From Janthinobacterium sp. B9-8 (GTDB lineage Bacteria > Pseudomonadota > Gammaproteobacteria > Burkholderiales > Chitinibacteraceae), in NCBI RefSeq assembly GCF_000969645.2, contig NZ_CP014222.1, forward strand, positions 3,661,740 to 3,725,739: a stretch of 64,000 nucleotides of DNA, written 5' to 3'. Positions 17,515-26,863 of the stretch are shown piece by piece (within the stretch, counting starts at the first letter, position 1; each line of letters starts with the position of its first letter). The notes under the pieces were generated by a model. That model ran no database searches. It saw only the letters and a list, made by a program, of their open reading frames with translations, and was not told the DNA's origin. The position numbers and the translations under genes are program-made.

Positions 17515-18912
17515 TCAGTTGAACATGGCTAAGGTGCTATCAAACAACTGATTAGCAATCGCAATCACCTTCATATTGGCCTGATACATTTTCTGGTATT
17601 CAACGATATTCATCGCTTCTTCATCACGGTTTACGCCGCTGGTGCTTTTCCAATCCTGCTCAGATTGACTCCGCACCACCTTGGCCGTAGCTAGGGACGA
17701 TTGGTTTTGCTGGCTTTCAGAGGCCAGTCGCCCTAAAAGCTGAGCATAGGCGTCGCTCAGCGTCACCGTACCCAAGCCCGGCACCGTAAGCGCCTGGCTT
17801 TGAATATCAATCAATTTTTGTAAATTACCGCTGCCGCCGGGCTTATCCGCCGCACTGGCAAAAGCTAAATCTTCTGCCACGATGCCGGGTCGCAGTTTGA
17901 GCATGGCTTCCGGGTTTTGTGCGTCAAACACAAAGAGCGCCTTGCCAGGCGTGCCTGCTGCACCGGCAGTTGTGGGTAAATCAAAACCGGCAGCAAGTTG
18001 GCTGTTAATCCGCCCGGCAACTTCACTTGCCAAGGTACGGATGGCGTCTTCCATGGGCTTTAAACTGTTTTTCTCGTACTCATTTAAGCCGCCTAACTGA
18101 CTGCCGATACTGCCGCCATTTAGGGTGAATTTTTCCTGAGCAAAAGACAACTTAATCAGCTGGCTACCATCAAGCTGCGCTTCGGTGCTCATCACTGAGG
18201 AGCTATCACCGACGACCAAAGGCTGGCCCGCACGCAAGGTGACCGAGATTGCACCGTCGTTTTGATTCACCACGCGCACATCAACAAGGCCGCTGAGCTG
18301 ATCAATTTTGCGATCACGCTCGTCTAATAAGCCCGATGGATTCACGCCGGTGGCGGTAGCTGCAACGATTTCTTTATTCAGGCGGGCAATCGATCCGCCC
18401 AGAGAATTTACCTGCGTGACCAAGGCAGTGCGCTGCTCATTAATCGAGGCATGCTGGGCGCTTAATACGCGGTTTAGATTATTAAAGCGCTGCGCCATTG
18501 CGCCCGCTTCGGTAATCACACCTTGACGCAACGCTAGGGAGCTAGGCTCTACGCTGGCTGCGCCTAAAGCGGCATAAAAGTTATCCAAGCCGCCGCTAAT
18601 GCTGCTGCCCGAGGCGCTCATCACCTGCTCTAGCTGGGTCAGATACCCTTGTTTGGCAGCGCTTTCGCCCATATTGGCCGATGCCTGCCACATTTGCAGG
18701 CTGCGATATTGATCATTAAAGCGGCGAATAGATTGGATATCCACGCCCGAACCCGCACTATGCGGGTCGCCCACCGATGGGGCGATGGCGGATAAAACTA
18801 CGCCCTGACGCGAGTAGCCGGGAGTCATTACATTAGAAATATTTTGGCTGGCGGCATTCAGCGCGGCTTGTGCAGCCAGCGCTCCGGCCAGCGCATTTTG
18901 CATCATGCGCAT
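17515..18912 (-). CDS. flgK: Hook-filament junction protein FlgK
   Basis: A 465-residue HAP1 protein. N-terminal motif ALNAASQNISNVMTPGYSRQ and C-terminal NIVEYQKMYQANMKVIAIAN are the family hallmarks. It is somewhat shorter than enteric FlgK (about 547), consistent with a reduced surface domain. First of the flgK-flgL pair, 143 bases after flgJ. Confidence 0.95.
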   Translation of the reverse strand: MRMMQNALAGALAAQAALNAASQNISNVMTPGYSRQGVVLSAIAPSVGDPHSAGSGVDIQSIRRFNDQYRSLQMWQASANMGESAAKQGYLTQLEQVMSASGSSISGGLDNFYAALGAASVEPSSLALRQGVITEAGAMAQRFNNLNRVLSAQHASINEQRTALVTQVNSLGGSIARLNKEIVAATATGVNPSGLLDERDRKIDQLSGLVDVRVVNQNDGAISVTLRAGQPLVVGDSSSVMSTEAQLDGSQLIKLSFAQEKFTLNGGSIGSQLGGLNEYEKNSLKPMEDAIRTLASEVAGRINSQLAAGFDLPTTAGAAGTPGKALFVFDAQNPEAMLKLRPGIVAEDLAFASAADKPGGSGNLQKLIDIQSQALTVPGLGTVTLSDAYAQLLGRLASESQQNQSSLATAKVVRSQSEQDWKSTSGVNRDEEAMNIVEYQKMYQANMKVIAIANQLFDSTLAMFN

Positions 18913-19055
18913 CGGGGGGCTTATTTAGGAATAAAAGAAAGTGTGGCAAATGCGCCAGCAAATAGCAGCGCACTCTGTTTTATGGCGACACTATTGGCGT
19001 TTTTATTAAGCAGAATATTTACATATTTGTCTGGCGGCTTCCGGGCTAAGCCGCA

Positions 19056-19367
19056 TCATTTTTCCGGCAGCAGCTGCGTCATAATGGCATTGGCGACGCC
19101 AAACACCCGTTGCTTCGCCAGCTCAGCAGCCACGACCTGATCGGCAAAATCAAGCATATCGCTATTGATGGTGTTTTTAAAAATACTGTCTTCGCTGCTG
19201 ATTTCGCGAGTGGCTTTACGCATTTGCTTGAGCATATCCTGGATAAAAAAGCTCTCGAACTGCACCGCAGCTGTTTCAGCTTTTTTACGATAAGCTGTAT
19301 TCTCGGCAATAACTGGCGAGTCTGATGCTGCAATTTGCAAAGGCGAAGAAGAAATAGGATTCATCAA
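19056..19367 (-). CDS. flgJ: FlgJ rod-cap domain only (no muramidase)
   Basis: A 103-residue protein matching only the N-terminal rod-binding half of FlgJ ([20 protein letters not shown], then [20 protein letters not shown]). The peptidoglycan hydrolase half of classical FlgJ is missing here; a free-standing hydrolase of that family is encoded at 26864-27547 in the same locus. It overlaps flgI by four bases. Confidence 0.88.
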   Translation of the reverse strand: MMNPISSSPLQIAASDSPVIAENTAYRKKAETAAVQFESFFIQDMLKQMRKATREISSEDSIFKNTINSDMLDFADQVVAAELAKQRVFGVANAIMTQLLPEK

Positions 19368-20446
19368 ATCACCACCAGCTCGCCGTCCAAAGCGCCCGCC
19401 TGATCCAGCGCCTGCAAGATCGCCATAATGTCGTCTGGCGACGCGCCCGTGCTATTAATCGTATCGATAATCGTCTTTAAGCTAGCTCCCGGTGGCCAGC
19501 GGAACATCTGGCCCGAGCCTTCGCGCACATCCACTTTAGACCGAGGCACGGTGGCGGTGGTGCCATTGCTAAACGCGCCCGGCTGACTAACTGCAGGCGC
19601 TTCGGAAATGACAATTCTTAATGAGCCATGCGAAACTGCGGCGGCTCTAACCGTTACCCCCTGGCTGATCACCACCGTGCCTGTGCGGGAATTAAACACC
19701 ACGCGTGGCACTTCGGCAGCGGCAGTGATATTTAAGGCTTCCAGCCTGGCAACAAAAGCCACCCGCTCACTTGGATCGCTAGGGGCAATAATCTCGATAT
19801 TGGTGGCATTCTTGGTGCTGGCGATTTTGCCAAAGCGCTGGTTAACCGCGCTGACAATTTGCGTGGCGTTTTGAAAGCTAGGTCGCTTTAAACTCAACGT
19901 GACCGTTGGCCGAGTATCAAAATCACTCTCGATCTCGCGCTCCACACTGGCCCCGTTCGGAATCCGCCCCGAAGTGGGCGTGTTCACCGTTACGCTGGAG
20001 CCACTGCTGCCCTGAGCCGACAAGCCAGTAATCACCACATTGCCCTGCGCCAAAGCATACACCTCACCATCGGCGGCACGTAAAGGCGTAAGCAGCAGCA
20101 CTCCGCCGCGCAAGCTTTTAGCATCGCCTAGTGATGAAACCGTAATATCTATCGTCTGCCCCTTGTGATAACCCGAGGGCAAAACCGCATTCACCACGAC
20201 CCCTGCCACATTCTTAACCTTGGTCTCGCCCGTCTGCTTAATACCAAACTGGCGCAGCAAATTAGCCACCGACTGCCCGGCAAACTTCACCTGAGAGTTA
20301 TCCCCCGTGCCGTTCAAACCCACGACCACACCGTAACCCATCAGCTGATTCTCACGAATCCCTTCCACATTCACCAAGGTACGCAACTCCTGAGCACTGG
20401 CAGTTTGCAACAGCAGGCAGAGCCAAAACAGACATTTAAACTTCAT
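19364..20446 (-). CDS. flgI: Flagellar P-ring protein FlgI
   Basis: A 360-residue periplasmic ring protein with signal peptide [19 protein letters not shown] and family sequences [29 protein letters not shown] and [22 protein letters not shown] [19 protein letters not shown] 33-residue upstream extension in frame is rejected because it precedes the signal peptide. P ring forms the rod bushing in the peptidoglycan layer. Confidence 0.96.
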   Translation of the reverse strand: MKFKCLFWLCLLLQTASAQELRTLVNVEGIRENQLMGYGVVVGLNGTGDNSQVKFAGQSVANLLRQFGIKQTGETKVKNVAGVVVNAVLPSGYHKGQTIDITVSSLGDAKSLRGGVLLLTPLRAADGEVYALAQGNVVITGLSAQGSSGSSVTVNTPTSGRIPNGASVEREIESDFDTRPTVTLSLKRPSFQNATQIVSAVNQRFGKIASTKNATNIEIIAPSDPSERVAFVARLEALNITAAAEVPRVVFNSRTGTVVISQGVTVRAAAVSHGSLRIVISEAPAVSQPGAFSNGTTATVPRSKVDVREGSGQMFRWPPGASLKTIIDTINSTGASPDDIMAILQALDQAGALDGELVVI

Positions 20447-20831
20447 AGATTCCACTTCAAAACAACGATGTGCAGCCCTGTAGGGCGGGGGCACCCCGCC
20501 AGACTTTGGCATTAGAGACAACAAGCGGAGGGTTACACCCCACATATGCTAAGCAAAATACAAAAAGACCTTCTTAGTGCCTTCGGCACATTGATTTTGG
20601 AACGGTAGCCACCGTGAGGGCGTTCTTTTCTTGAACGGCCAAGAAAAGAACCAAAAGAAGGCCGCCCCACGAAACACGAAAGCCCCGTGCCACGGATTGC
20701 GCTATAAATCCGTATCTTTGAATTTGAAAAGACTAAATTCCTTTTAAAAATTCTTTCCTTTTCTCCGTGAAACTCCGTGTTCTCGGTGCCCTCCGTGTTT
20801 CAAAATTTGGGTTTTCTTGCACACCACAAAA
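20447..20831. repeat. flgI-flgH gap with families A, B and D repeats
   Basis: The 385 bases between two normally adjacent genes hold no gene. At about 20479-20503 is a GTAGGGCGGG-type inverted repeat (family D). At 20569-20695 is a truncated family A copy in reverse orientation, including a perfect 12-bp hairpin with a 6-base loop (20622-20651). At 20751-20816 is one arm of family B (CCGTGAAACTCCGTGTTCTC). Confidence 0.8.
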
Positions 20832-21488
20832 TCAAAACGGCATCCACGGACTGTTGAACAAACGGGTCAGCCAACCCGCTGTATTCACATCATTTAATGC
20901 GCCTTTGCCTGAATAGCTGATTCTGGCATTGGCGACGCGTGGTGACATGACACGGTTGTCGCTATCGATATCGTCGCTGCGCACATAGCCCACTAAGCGG
21001 ATCGATTCTTCGCCTTGATTCAACGAAAGTTGTTTTTCGCCACGGATCAGCAACAGGCCATTGGGCAGGACTTTCTCAACCACTACGGTGATTGCACCGC
21101 TCAACATATTTTGCTGGGTGCTAGAAGACGAACCAGCAAAATCGCGCTTGGCTTGCACCCCTACATTGGTGGCATAGCTGGATGTGCCCAAGATAGTCGG
21201 CTTGATATCGACGCCGCTGCTTTTATCAAAATTGGTACCCGCTTTTTTGCTGGCCTGCGTGGTTTCCTGCAAGACCACGGTGAGCAGATCCCCTGCGCGA
21301 AACGCTCGGCTATCCGCCAACCAAGAGCTAGCGGTATCAGCCGTAAATACTCCGCCCGATTTGGCTTTGGCCGCCGGAGGAATATGCACCGGCGCAGGCG
21401 GATCTTGCTCCGGTGCTTCGACCAAAGGATTACTCACGCAGGCGCTGAGCAAACTAAGGAGCAGCAACATCAAAAAGACACGCTTCAT
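20832..21488 (-). CDS. flgH: Flagellar L-ring lipoprotein FlgH
   Basis: A 218-residue outer-membrane ring protein. The lipoprotein signal ends in LLSAC with the acylated cysteine at residue 17. Conserved FlgH segments include FRAGDLLTVVLQETTQASKK and IRLVGYVRSDDIDSDNRVMS. It overlaps flgG by four bases. Confidence 0.95.
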   Translation of the reverse strand: MKRVFLMLLLLSLLSACVSNPLVEAPEQDPPAPVHIPPAAKAKSGGVFTADTASSWLADSRAFRAGDLLTVVLQETTQASKKAGTNFDKSSGVDIKPTILGTSSYATNVGVQAKRDFAGSSSSTQQNMLSGAITVVVEKVLPNGLLLIRGEKQLSLNQGEESIRLVGYVRSDDIDSDNRVMSPRVANARISYSGKGALNDVNTAGWLTRLFNSPWMPF

Positions 21489-22273
21489 CTCACAGACTGC
21501 GCAAGGTATTGCATCATATTGTCGGCTGCAGAAAGCACCTTGGTATTCATCTCGTAAGTGCGCTGTGCCGAAATCATATCGACCATTTCTTCGACCACTT
21601 GCACATTGGAGCCTTCTAAAGAGCCTTGCTTTAGCTTACCCAGAGAATTCTCGCCGGGATTACCCAAAGTTGGTGCACCGCTGGCAGCGGTTTCCTGAAA
21701 TAAATTGCTGCCCAAAGCCACTAAGCCAGTTGGGTTTACAAAGTTTGCTAGGGTAATCTGGCCCACTTCTTGTGGCGTGGCATTGCCTGCCAGAGTGATA
21801 GAAACCAAGCCGTTTTCAGCAATCGTGACCGAAGCCGCCTCTTTGGGAATCGTGATTTCTGGCTGCAAGGGCACGCCCTGCGCGTTCACAATCCGGCCTT
21901 CAGAATTAAGCTGCAATTGCCCAGCACGGGTATAGCCCGTTTCACCGCTGGCCATTTCAACCTGCAAAAAACCGCTGCCCATAATCGCCACATCCAGCGG
22001 CTGGCTGGAAGTCATCACCGAGCCTGTGGTAAATACTTTTTGCGTACCCGCCAAACGCGTGCCATTCCCCAGCTGCACGCCTGAAGGCGCGGCGTTGTTC
22101 TGATCCACTTTAGCGCCGGGCTGACGCTCTACCTGATAAAACAGATCTTCAAACACCATACGATCACGCTTGAAACCAACGGTGTTCACGTTGGCCAGAT
22201 TATTAGCGATCGCATTAAGCTTAGCGTCTTGCGCCTGAATACCGGTCTTGCTGATCCACATAGCTGGATTCAT
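21485..22273 (-). CDS. flgG: Flagellar distal rod protein FlgG
   Basis: A 262-residue axial protein. MNPAMWISKTGIQAQDAKLN with ANNLANVNTVGFKRDRMVFE is the FlgG N terminus, and VQVVEEMVDMISAQRTYEMN is the C-terminal signature. Length is typical. flgG and flgH are bracketed by two inverted copies of repeat family A. Confidence 0.96.
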   Translation of the reverse strand: MNPAMWISKTGIQAQDAKLNAIANNLANVNTVGFKRDRMVFEDLFYQVERQPGAKVDQNNAAPSGVQLGNGTRLAGTQKVFTTGSVMTSSQPLDVAIMGSGFLQVEMASGETGYTRAGQLQLNSEGRIVNAQGVPLQPEITIPKEAASVTIAENGLVSITLAGNATPQEVGQITLANFVNPTGLVALGSNLFQETAASGAPTLGNPGENSLGKLKQGSLEGSNVQVVEEMVDMISAQRTYEMNTKVLSAADNMMQYLAQSVR

Positions 22274-22672
22274 AAAATAGTCCTTATCAGGGTGTTTTGT
22301 TCGTTCAATTGATACTTCGCAGGGCAGGTAACCCCATGAACGCTGAGTAACATTTTTTTATTAGCAAACAACAAATAAACTGTAATGACCGCGCTCTCAG
22401 CACGGGGCCTTTTAAAATCCCCTTGAAACACGCCGAGGCGAGGAACAAGCGGGCGGGGTTTCGGCGAGGACTGTCTGAGCGAAGCGAGTTCCGCAGCCGC
22501 CGCTCGATTGTCCGCAGACGAGGGGCCTTCGTGTTTCGTGGGGCGGCCTTCTTTTGGTTCTTTTCTTGGCCGTTCAAGAAAAGAACGCCCCCGCGGTGGC
22601 TACCGCTCCTAAACCAACGTGCCGAAGGCACAATCACAAGACCTTTAAATCTTGCTTAATCACGCCCCATCC
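22274..22672. repeat. flgF-flgG gap with a long family A repeat
   Basis: No gene in this 399-base gap. About 22401-22655 is a family A element that matches 34806-35062 over most of its length. It includes a perfect hairpin GTTCTTTTCTTG / CAAGAAAAGAAC at 22557-22586 with loop GCCGTT. The hairpin could reduce read-through between flgF and flgG. Confidence 0.8.
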
Positions 22673-23401
22673 CTAGCCACGAATCAAACGATTGCCAGCA
22701 TCGGCCATATCGTCTGCACTTTTAAACATTTTCATTTGTACTTCAAAGCTGCGCGTCAGCGTCATGGTGGCGATCATTTCTTCGACTGCCGATACATTGC
22801 TGCGCTCCAGATGGCCGCCCAGGACTTGCACTGTTTCATCCACCGGCAGCGGCTGACCAGAGCGGCTAACGACTAAACCTGCTTCATTTTTGGTCAGCTC
22901 GCTAGCATTAGGACGAACCAATTTAAGCTTGCCTGCTTCTTGCAAAGCGCCTGTCTCACCCTGTGGCAGCACAGAAATCGTGCCGTCATTGCTAATCGAA
23001 ACCTGAGCAAAAGCAGGCAAGATAATGCCCCCGCCATCGCCCAAAACAGCACGGCCATTGATGGTCAGCGCGCCTTGGCTATCCACATTTAAATTGCCAC
23101 TGCGGGTATAGGCTTCACCGCCTGCGTATTCAACGGCCAGATAGCCTTCACCTTTTAGCGCCACATCTAGGGATCGGCCTGTCGGCGTAACCATTCCGGC
23201 GCGGGCATCCACCGCGCTGGCTTGCAGCTGCGCCATATGGCGGGCTTCATAACCGTAGCCCGGCACGGCTTGTGCACTAGCCACTTCGATATCTGCCCTA
23301 AAGCCGGTAGTTTCGGCATTGGCCAAATTATTGGCGTGAATTTGCTGTGCGCGCAGAGTGCGATCTGCGCCGCTCATTACCGTGTAGATCAGTGCATCCA
23401 T
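22673..23401 (-). CDS. flgF: Flagellar proximal rod protein FlgF
   Basis: A 242-residue axial protein with the N-terminal flagellar rod motif (QIHANNLANAETTGFRADIE) and the C-terminal VSAVEEMIATMTLTRSFEVQ. FlgF builds the proximal rod with FlgB and FlgC. It is five bases downstream of flgE and separated from flgG by a repeat element. Confidence 0.94.
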   Translation of the reverse strand: MDALIYTVMSGADRTLRAQQIHANNLANAETTGFRADIEVASAQAVPGYGYEARHMAQLQASAVDARAGMVTPTGRSLDVALKGEGYLAVEYAGGEAYTRSGNLNVDSQGALTINGRAVLGDGGGIILPAFAQVSISNDGTISVLPQGETGALQEAGKLKLVRPNASELTKNEAGLVVSRSGQPLPVDETVQVLGGHLERSNVSAVEEMIATMTLTRSFEVQMKMFKSADDMADAGNRLIRG

Positions 23402-23406
23402 GGTGC

Positions 23407-24597
23407 TTACAGCGCCTGCATCAGGGCTTGGATCACTTGATTCTCGGTAGAGATCACCTTGGTATTGGCTTGGTAATTACGCTGAGCTGTCATCAAGCTC
23501 ACCAGCTCACCCGTCATATCCACATTGGATTGCTCCAGTGCGCCAGCGGTCAGCTTGCCGGTCATGCCGCTACCAGGCGCTGAATACAACGCCGTACCTG
23601 TAGCGGCCGTTTCTGCCCAGCTGGTATTAGAGATTTGCTGCAATGCGCTTTCATTCGGGAAAGTAGCCAGTACCAGTGTTCCGGCGCTTTGTTTCTGGCC
23701 ATTGCTGTATTTGGCCATCACTTCGCCGTTTTCTTCGATCACCACACCGGTTAGCGTGCCAGATGCATAGCCATTGGCGCTGTTTACGGTATTGCTTACT
23801 TCGCCAGCAAAGCGCGATGTGCCTGCGTAATCTAGGTTAATCGATAGTGGCGAAGCATTAGCAGGCGTGCCTAAGGCCAATGTAACCGGTGCTGTTGGGC
23901 TGCTTAATTTACCGTTGGCATCAAAGCTCAAGGTATTGGTGGCCGCAATCGTTGCACCATCAAAGGAGTAATGAGCCGTTACACCTGCAGCCCCTTTTAC
24001 AAAATATTGAGTCAGGTTGTGCTTGCCGCCAACAGAATCGTAAACCGTCGAAACCATTGAGGCATTGAACGAGGTGCCCTCGTCTTTACTAAAGGTGGCG
24101 GTAATCGGCGTTGGCCAATCTGCAGATAAATTGCCGGTAAATTGCAGCTTATCCGTAGCTTTGGCAGGCACTTGCCCTACTGGCACTTTGATATCGCCAA
24201 TCGCTCCCATCGCTGTTCCGCCACCATTGCCTACAGGAGCATAGCCCTGAGCACGACGGCCAAAGCTATCCACCATATAGCCATCTTTGTCTTTATCAAA
24301 AATACCCACACGGGTATAAGCCATGCCGCCACTTGGGTCTTTGGTAACAAAAAAACCAGATCCTTGAATTGCTGCATCCAGCGCCCGGCCCGTAGTCAGT
24401 AAGCCACCACCTTTGGCGATATTCTGGGTATTGGATGAGGTTTCTACCCCAATCGCTTGCGAGCCTGCATAGGCCGATGAAAAATTCGCCCGACCCGATT
24501 TAAAACCGTAAGTGCTGGAGTTCGCAATATTATTACTGATGCTACCCAATTGATTATTAACAGCATTGATACCTGATAGCGCAATTTCAAAACTCAT
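23407..24597 (-). CDS. flgE: Flagellar hook protein FlgE
   Basis: A 396-residue hook subunit. N terminus MSFEIALSGINAVNNQLGSI with SNNIANSSTYGFKSGRANFS, and C terminus SNVDMTGELVSLMTAQRNYQ with VISTENQVIQALMQAL, are typical. The central variable region is of ordinary length. Follows flgD by 13 bases. Confidence 0.96.
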   Translation of the reverse strand: MSFEIALSGINAVNNQLGSISNNIANSSTYGFKSGRANFSSAYAGSQAIGVETSSNTQNIAKGGGLLTTGRALDAAIQGSGFFVTKDPSGGMAYTRVGIFDKDKDGYMVDSFGRRAQGYAPVGNGGGTAMGAIGDIKVPVGQVPAKATDKLQFTGNLSADWPTPITATFSKDEGTSFNASMVSTVYDSVGGKHNLTQYFVKGAAGVTAHYSFDGATIAATNTLSFDANGKLSSPTAPVTLALGTPANASPLSINLDYAGTSRFAGEVSNTVNSANGYASGTLTGVVIEENGEVMAKYSNGQKQSAGTLVLATFPNESALQQISNTSWAETAATGTALYSAPGSGMTGKLTAGALEQSNVDMTGELVSLMTAQRNYQANTKVISTENQVIQALMQAL

Positions 24598-24610
24598 AAT
24601 TCAATCCTTT

Positions 24611-25267
24611 TTACGCAGAATGGCCTTTTAGCTTTGAAATCGCCGCCACTGGAAAATCGCCCAAACCTGCAATACTCACCATGGGCAAACCATTACTTAA
24701 ATTAACGCTCTTAATCACACCAAAAACTTCTACGGCCGCTTTTTCTTTGCTATCCGTTTCTACCGACAGCGAATACGTGCCTGGCTGTAAACCTAATTTT
24801 TTAGGATCAAAATTAAGCGCCACGTCCCCAACCGGCTTGCTACCTAAATCGACCACGGTGCGTTGCTGATCTGCCCCTGTAATCACTAAAGACACTTTTT
24901 TAGCCGGACTTTCTAAAGCAAATTGCCCCGATATCGCATCTTTATCCAAGGTAACTGCGCCGCCATTTACCGCCACGGTAGAGCCCACATGATTACCCAA
25001 AGTCAGCACTTGCAAATCGTGCATCATTTGTGAATTCGCTTTTAATTCGCCCAACATCTTTTTGGAGTTATCCATTTGATTAAGCTGAACGAGTTGATTC
25101 ACAAACTGGCTAGGGTCTGATGGCTCTAATGGGTTTTGATTTTTGATTTGCGCGACCAGCAAAGTCATAAAGAAATTGCCGTCGCTTTGCCCGGCAGCAG
25201 GCTCAAGCGGGTTTATTTGCTGCTGCGGATTGGTATTTTGCTGAGCGGGAGAAAAGGCAATCGACAT
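24611..25267 (-). CDS. flgD: Hook-cap scaffold protein FlgD
   Basis: A 218-residue hook assembly scaffold. The conserved N-terminal block FFMTLLVAQIKNQNPLEPSD with FVNQLVQLNQMDNS identifies the family, followed by the FlgD Ig-like and tudor-like domains. Needed for FlgE polymerisation and released afterwards. Confidence 0.95.
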   Translation of the reverse strand: MSIAFSPAQQNTNPQQQINPLEPAAGQSDGNFFMTLLVAQIKNQNPLEPSDPSQFVNQLVQLNQMDNSKKMLGELKANSQMMHDLQVLTLGNHVGSTVAVNGGAVTLDKDAISGQFALESPAKKVSLVITGADQQRTVVDLGSKPVGDVALNFDPKKLGLQPGTYSLSVETDSKEKAAVEVFGVIKSVNLSNGLPMVSIAGLGDFPVAAISKLKGHSA

Positions 25268-25348
25268 GGCTTGTGCTTATATTTGCAAGGCGGCTGAGGC
25301 CTTGTGAAGGATAAAAATGAAATTAATTCAGGAATAAAACGAAATGAA

Positions 25349-25741
25349 TTAAGCCTCGCCCATTTTTAATAAATCCTGCTGCATCGCCTTAACCCGCGAT
25401 AAGACTTCCACATTGGTTTGAAAGGCGCGCGAAGCCGACATCATGTCGGTCATTTCTGCGACAGGGCTCACATTGGGGTAAAAAACATTGCCGTCCGCAT
25501 CTGCCAGAGGATGGCTTGGCTCGTGGGCTTTACGCAGAGGCTCGGTGCTTTCAATCACATCCAATACCTGCACTTTTCCGCCACTTAGCGCAGCAAAGAC
25601 CGGCTTTCTAGCGTGATAAGTGCTGGCCTCATTACCCGAGGCAGATTCCGCATTGGCCAGATTACTGGCGATGGTATTAAGACGTGTAGTTTGTGCCGTC
25701 ATTGCTGACCCGGCAATTTGTGCGATATTTCTAAAAGACAT
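25349..25741 (-). CDS. flgC: Flagellar proximal rod protein FlgC
   Basis: A 130-residue rod protein with TIASNLANAESASGNEAS near the N terminus and the C-terminal SPVAEMTDMMSASRAFQTNV. Size and motifs are standard. It begins three bases after the flgB stop codon. Confidence 0.95.
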   Translation of the reverse strand: MSFRNIAQIAGSAMTAQTTRLNTIASNLANAESASGNEASTYHARKPVFAALSGGKVQVLDVIESTEPLRKAHEPSHPLADADGNVFYPNVSPVAEMTDMMSASRAFQTNVEVLSRVKAMQQDLLKMGEA

Positions 25742-25744
25742 GGT

Positions 25745-26107
25745 TTATCCCGAAATCGCCTTGGCCAGCCCTTTTATCTTCATATTCACGAAGGCAAGGC
25801 TGATTTGAAAATCTGAAACGTTTTGTGAAAACTCAGCCTGTTCAACACCCAGCTCAACGGTATTGCCATCGCGGCTAGGATGATTTGGCGCACGATAAAG
25901 CAGCTCGTCACCATCCCCGAGGCCGCCTAAATCGCCTGCCTCGCTTGCCAAAACGCCATCTAAGCGTTCACGAAAACTAAAATCACGTGCTTGAAAACCC
26001 GGCGTATTTTCATTTGCAATATTTGCAGCCAATACCTGTGTACGCTCTGCACGCAGTCGTAAGGCTTCGGGATGCATATTCAATGCTTTATCGAAATGAA
26101 CGCCCAT
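25745..26107 (-). CDS. flgB: Flagellar proximal rod protein FlgB
   Basis: A 120-residue rod protein, first gene of flgBCDEFGHIJKL. Motif AANIANENTPGFQARDFSF and the C-terminal SLAFVNMKIKGLAKAISG fit FlgB. I prefer the ATG at 26107 (MGVHFDKALNMH) because it matches the usual N terminus and a GAGGG lies about ten bases upstream; an ATG at 26134 would add nine residues. Confidence 0.92.
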   Translation of the reverse strand: MGVHFDKALNMHPEALRLRAERTQVLAANIANENTPGFQARDFSFRERLDGVLASEAGDLGGLGDGDELLYRAPNHPSRDGNTVELGVEQAEFSQNVSDFQISLAFVNMKIKGLAKAISG

Positions 26108-26191
26108 TGCCGCTGCCCTCGCTCTATTTATCATTACAAAAAAACCTGCCTACCTTTCAAATAGATGAAAGGTGAGCGCGGATGGTAAATA

Positions 26192-26213
26192 TTCCCTCGG
26201 GAACCGTATACGG
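26192..26213. promoter_or_regulatory. Two abutting palindromes between flgA and flgB (candidate operator)
   Basis: TTCCC-TC-GGGAA (26192-26203) is followed without gap by the perfect 10-bp palindrome CCGTATACGG (26204-26213). A TATAAT begins at 26214, oriented toward flgA, but no good -35 hexamer precedes it. The palindromes lie in the shared control region of flgA and the flgB-L operon and could bind a regulator. No protein can be named. Confidence 0.35.
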
Positions 26214-26252
26214 TATAATTACCCTCTAATATTCTAATATATTGATATAAAT

Positions 26253-26855
26253 GTGAAAAAAACACAGAGTAAATTCTCGACCGTCATATTTTACTTAATG
26301 TTTTCAATTAGTTCGGCATATTCATCAGGCATGGAAAATATTAAATTAGAAGAAAATATAAAAATATTCGCACAAAATTACTTTGAAATTACTGCAAAAA
26401 ACCACTTTAACCGTAAGATTTTTCTGTCAGTCGCACTCATCCCTCCGCGTGATATCAAGCAGCTCCAGCGCTGTGAATCAACCCCGCAACTTGCCGCCTT
26501 ACAAGGCGAAGATTCTGCCTTGCTAAAAATAAATGTAAGCTGCACAACAGGCAAAACATGGAATGCTCGTTATATGGCAAGGGCAATGTATCGCCTTGAA
26601 GAAGGCGAACCTTTACGGGCTTTTACGAGTAAAGCAACGCATCAGATAGCAAGCAGCCCTCAGCCAGCCGGATATCTTATTAAAAAAGGAAAGGAAATTG
26701 AACTCATTGCCCGAGCGGAGCTAGTTGAAATCCGCAGCAACGTAGTGGCGGAGGAAAGCGGAAAATTAGGGGACGTGATTTGGGTTAGAAACAAACGCAG
26801 CGGCAAAAAATTGCGTGCCGTGGTGAGCTCAGAGCAAGCAGTCTCTCCACTCTAA
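26253..26855 (+). CDS. flgA: P-ring assembly chaperone FlgA
   Basis: A 200-residue exported protein with signal peptide (VIFYLMFSISSAYSSG), starting with GTG at 26253. The C-terminal half has the SAF/FlgA pattern (PAGYLIKKGKEIELIARAEL, then GKLGDVIWVRNKRSGKKL). FlgA helps FlgI form the P ring. It is divergent from flgB and convergent with the muramidase gene. Confidence 0.87.
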   Translation: MKKTQSKFSTVIFYLMFSISSAYSSGMENIKLEENIKIFAQNYFEITAKNHFNRKIFLSVALIPPRDIKQLQRCESTPQLAALQGEDSALLKINVSCTTGKTWNARYMARAMYRLEEGEPLRAFTSKATHQIASSPQPAGYLIKKGKEIELIARAELVEIRSNVVAEESGKLGDVIWVRNKRSGKKLRAVVSSEQAVSPL

Positions 26856-26863
26856 AACAGATA

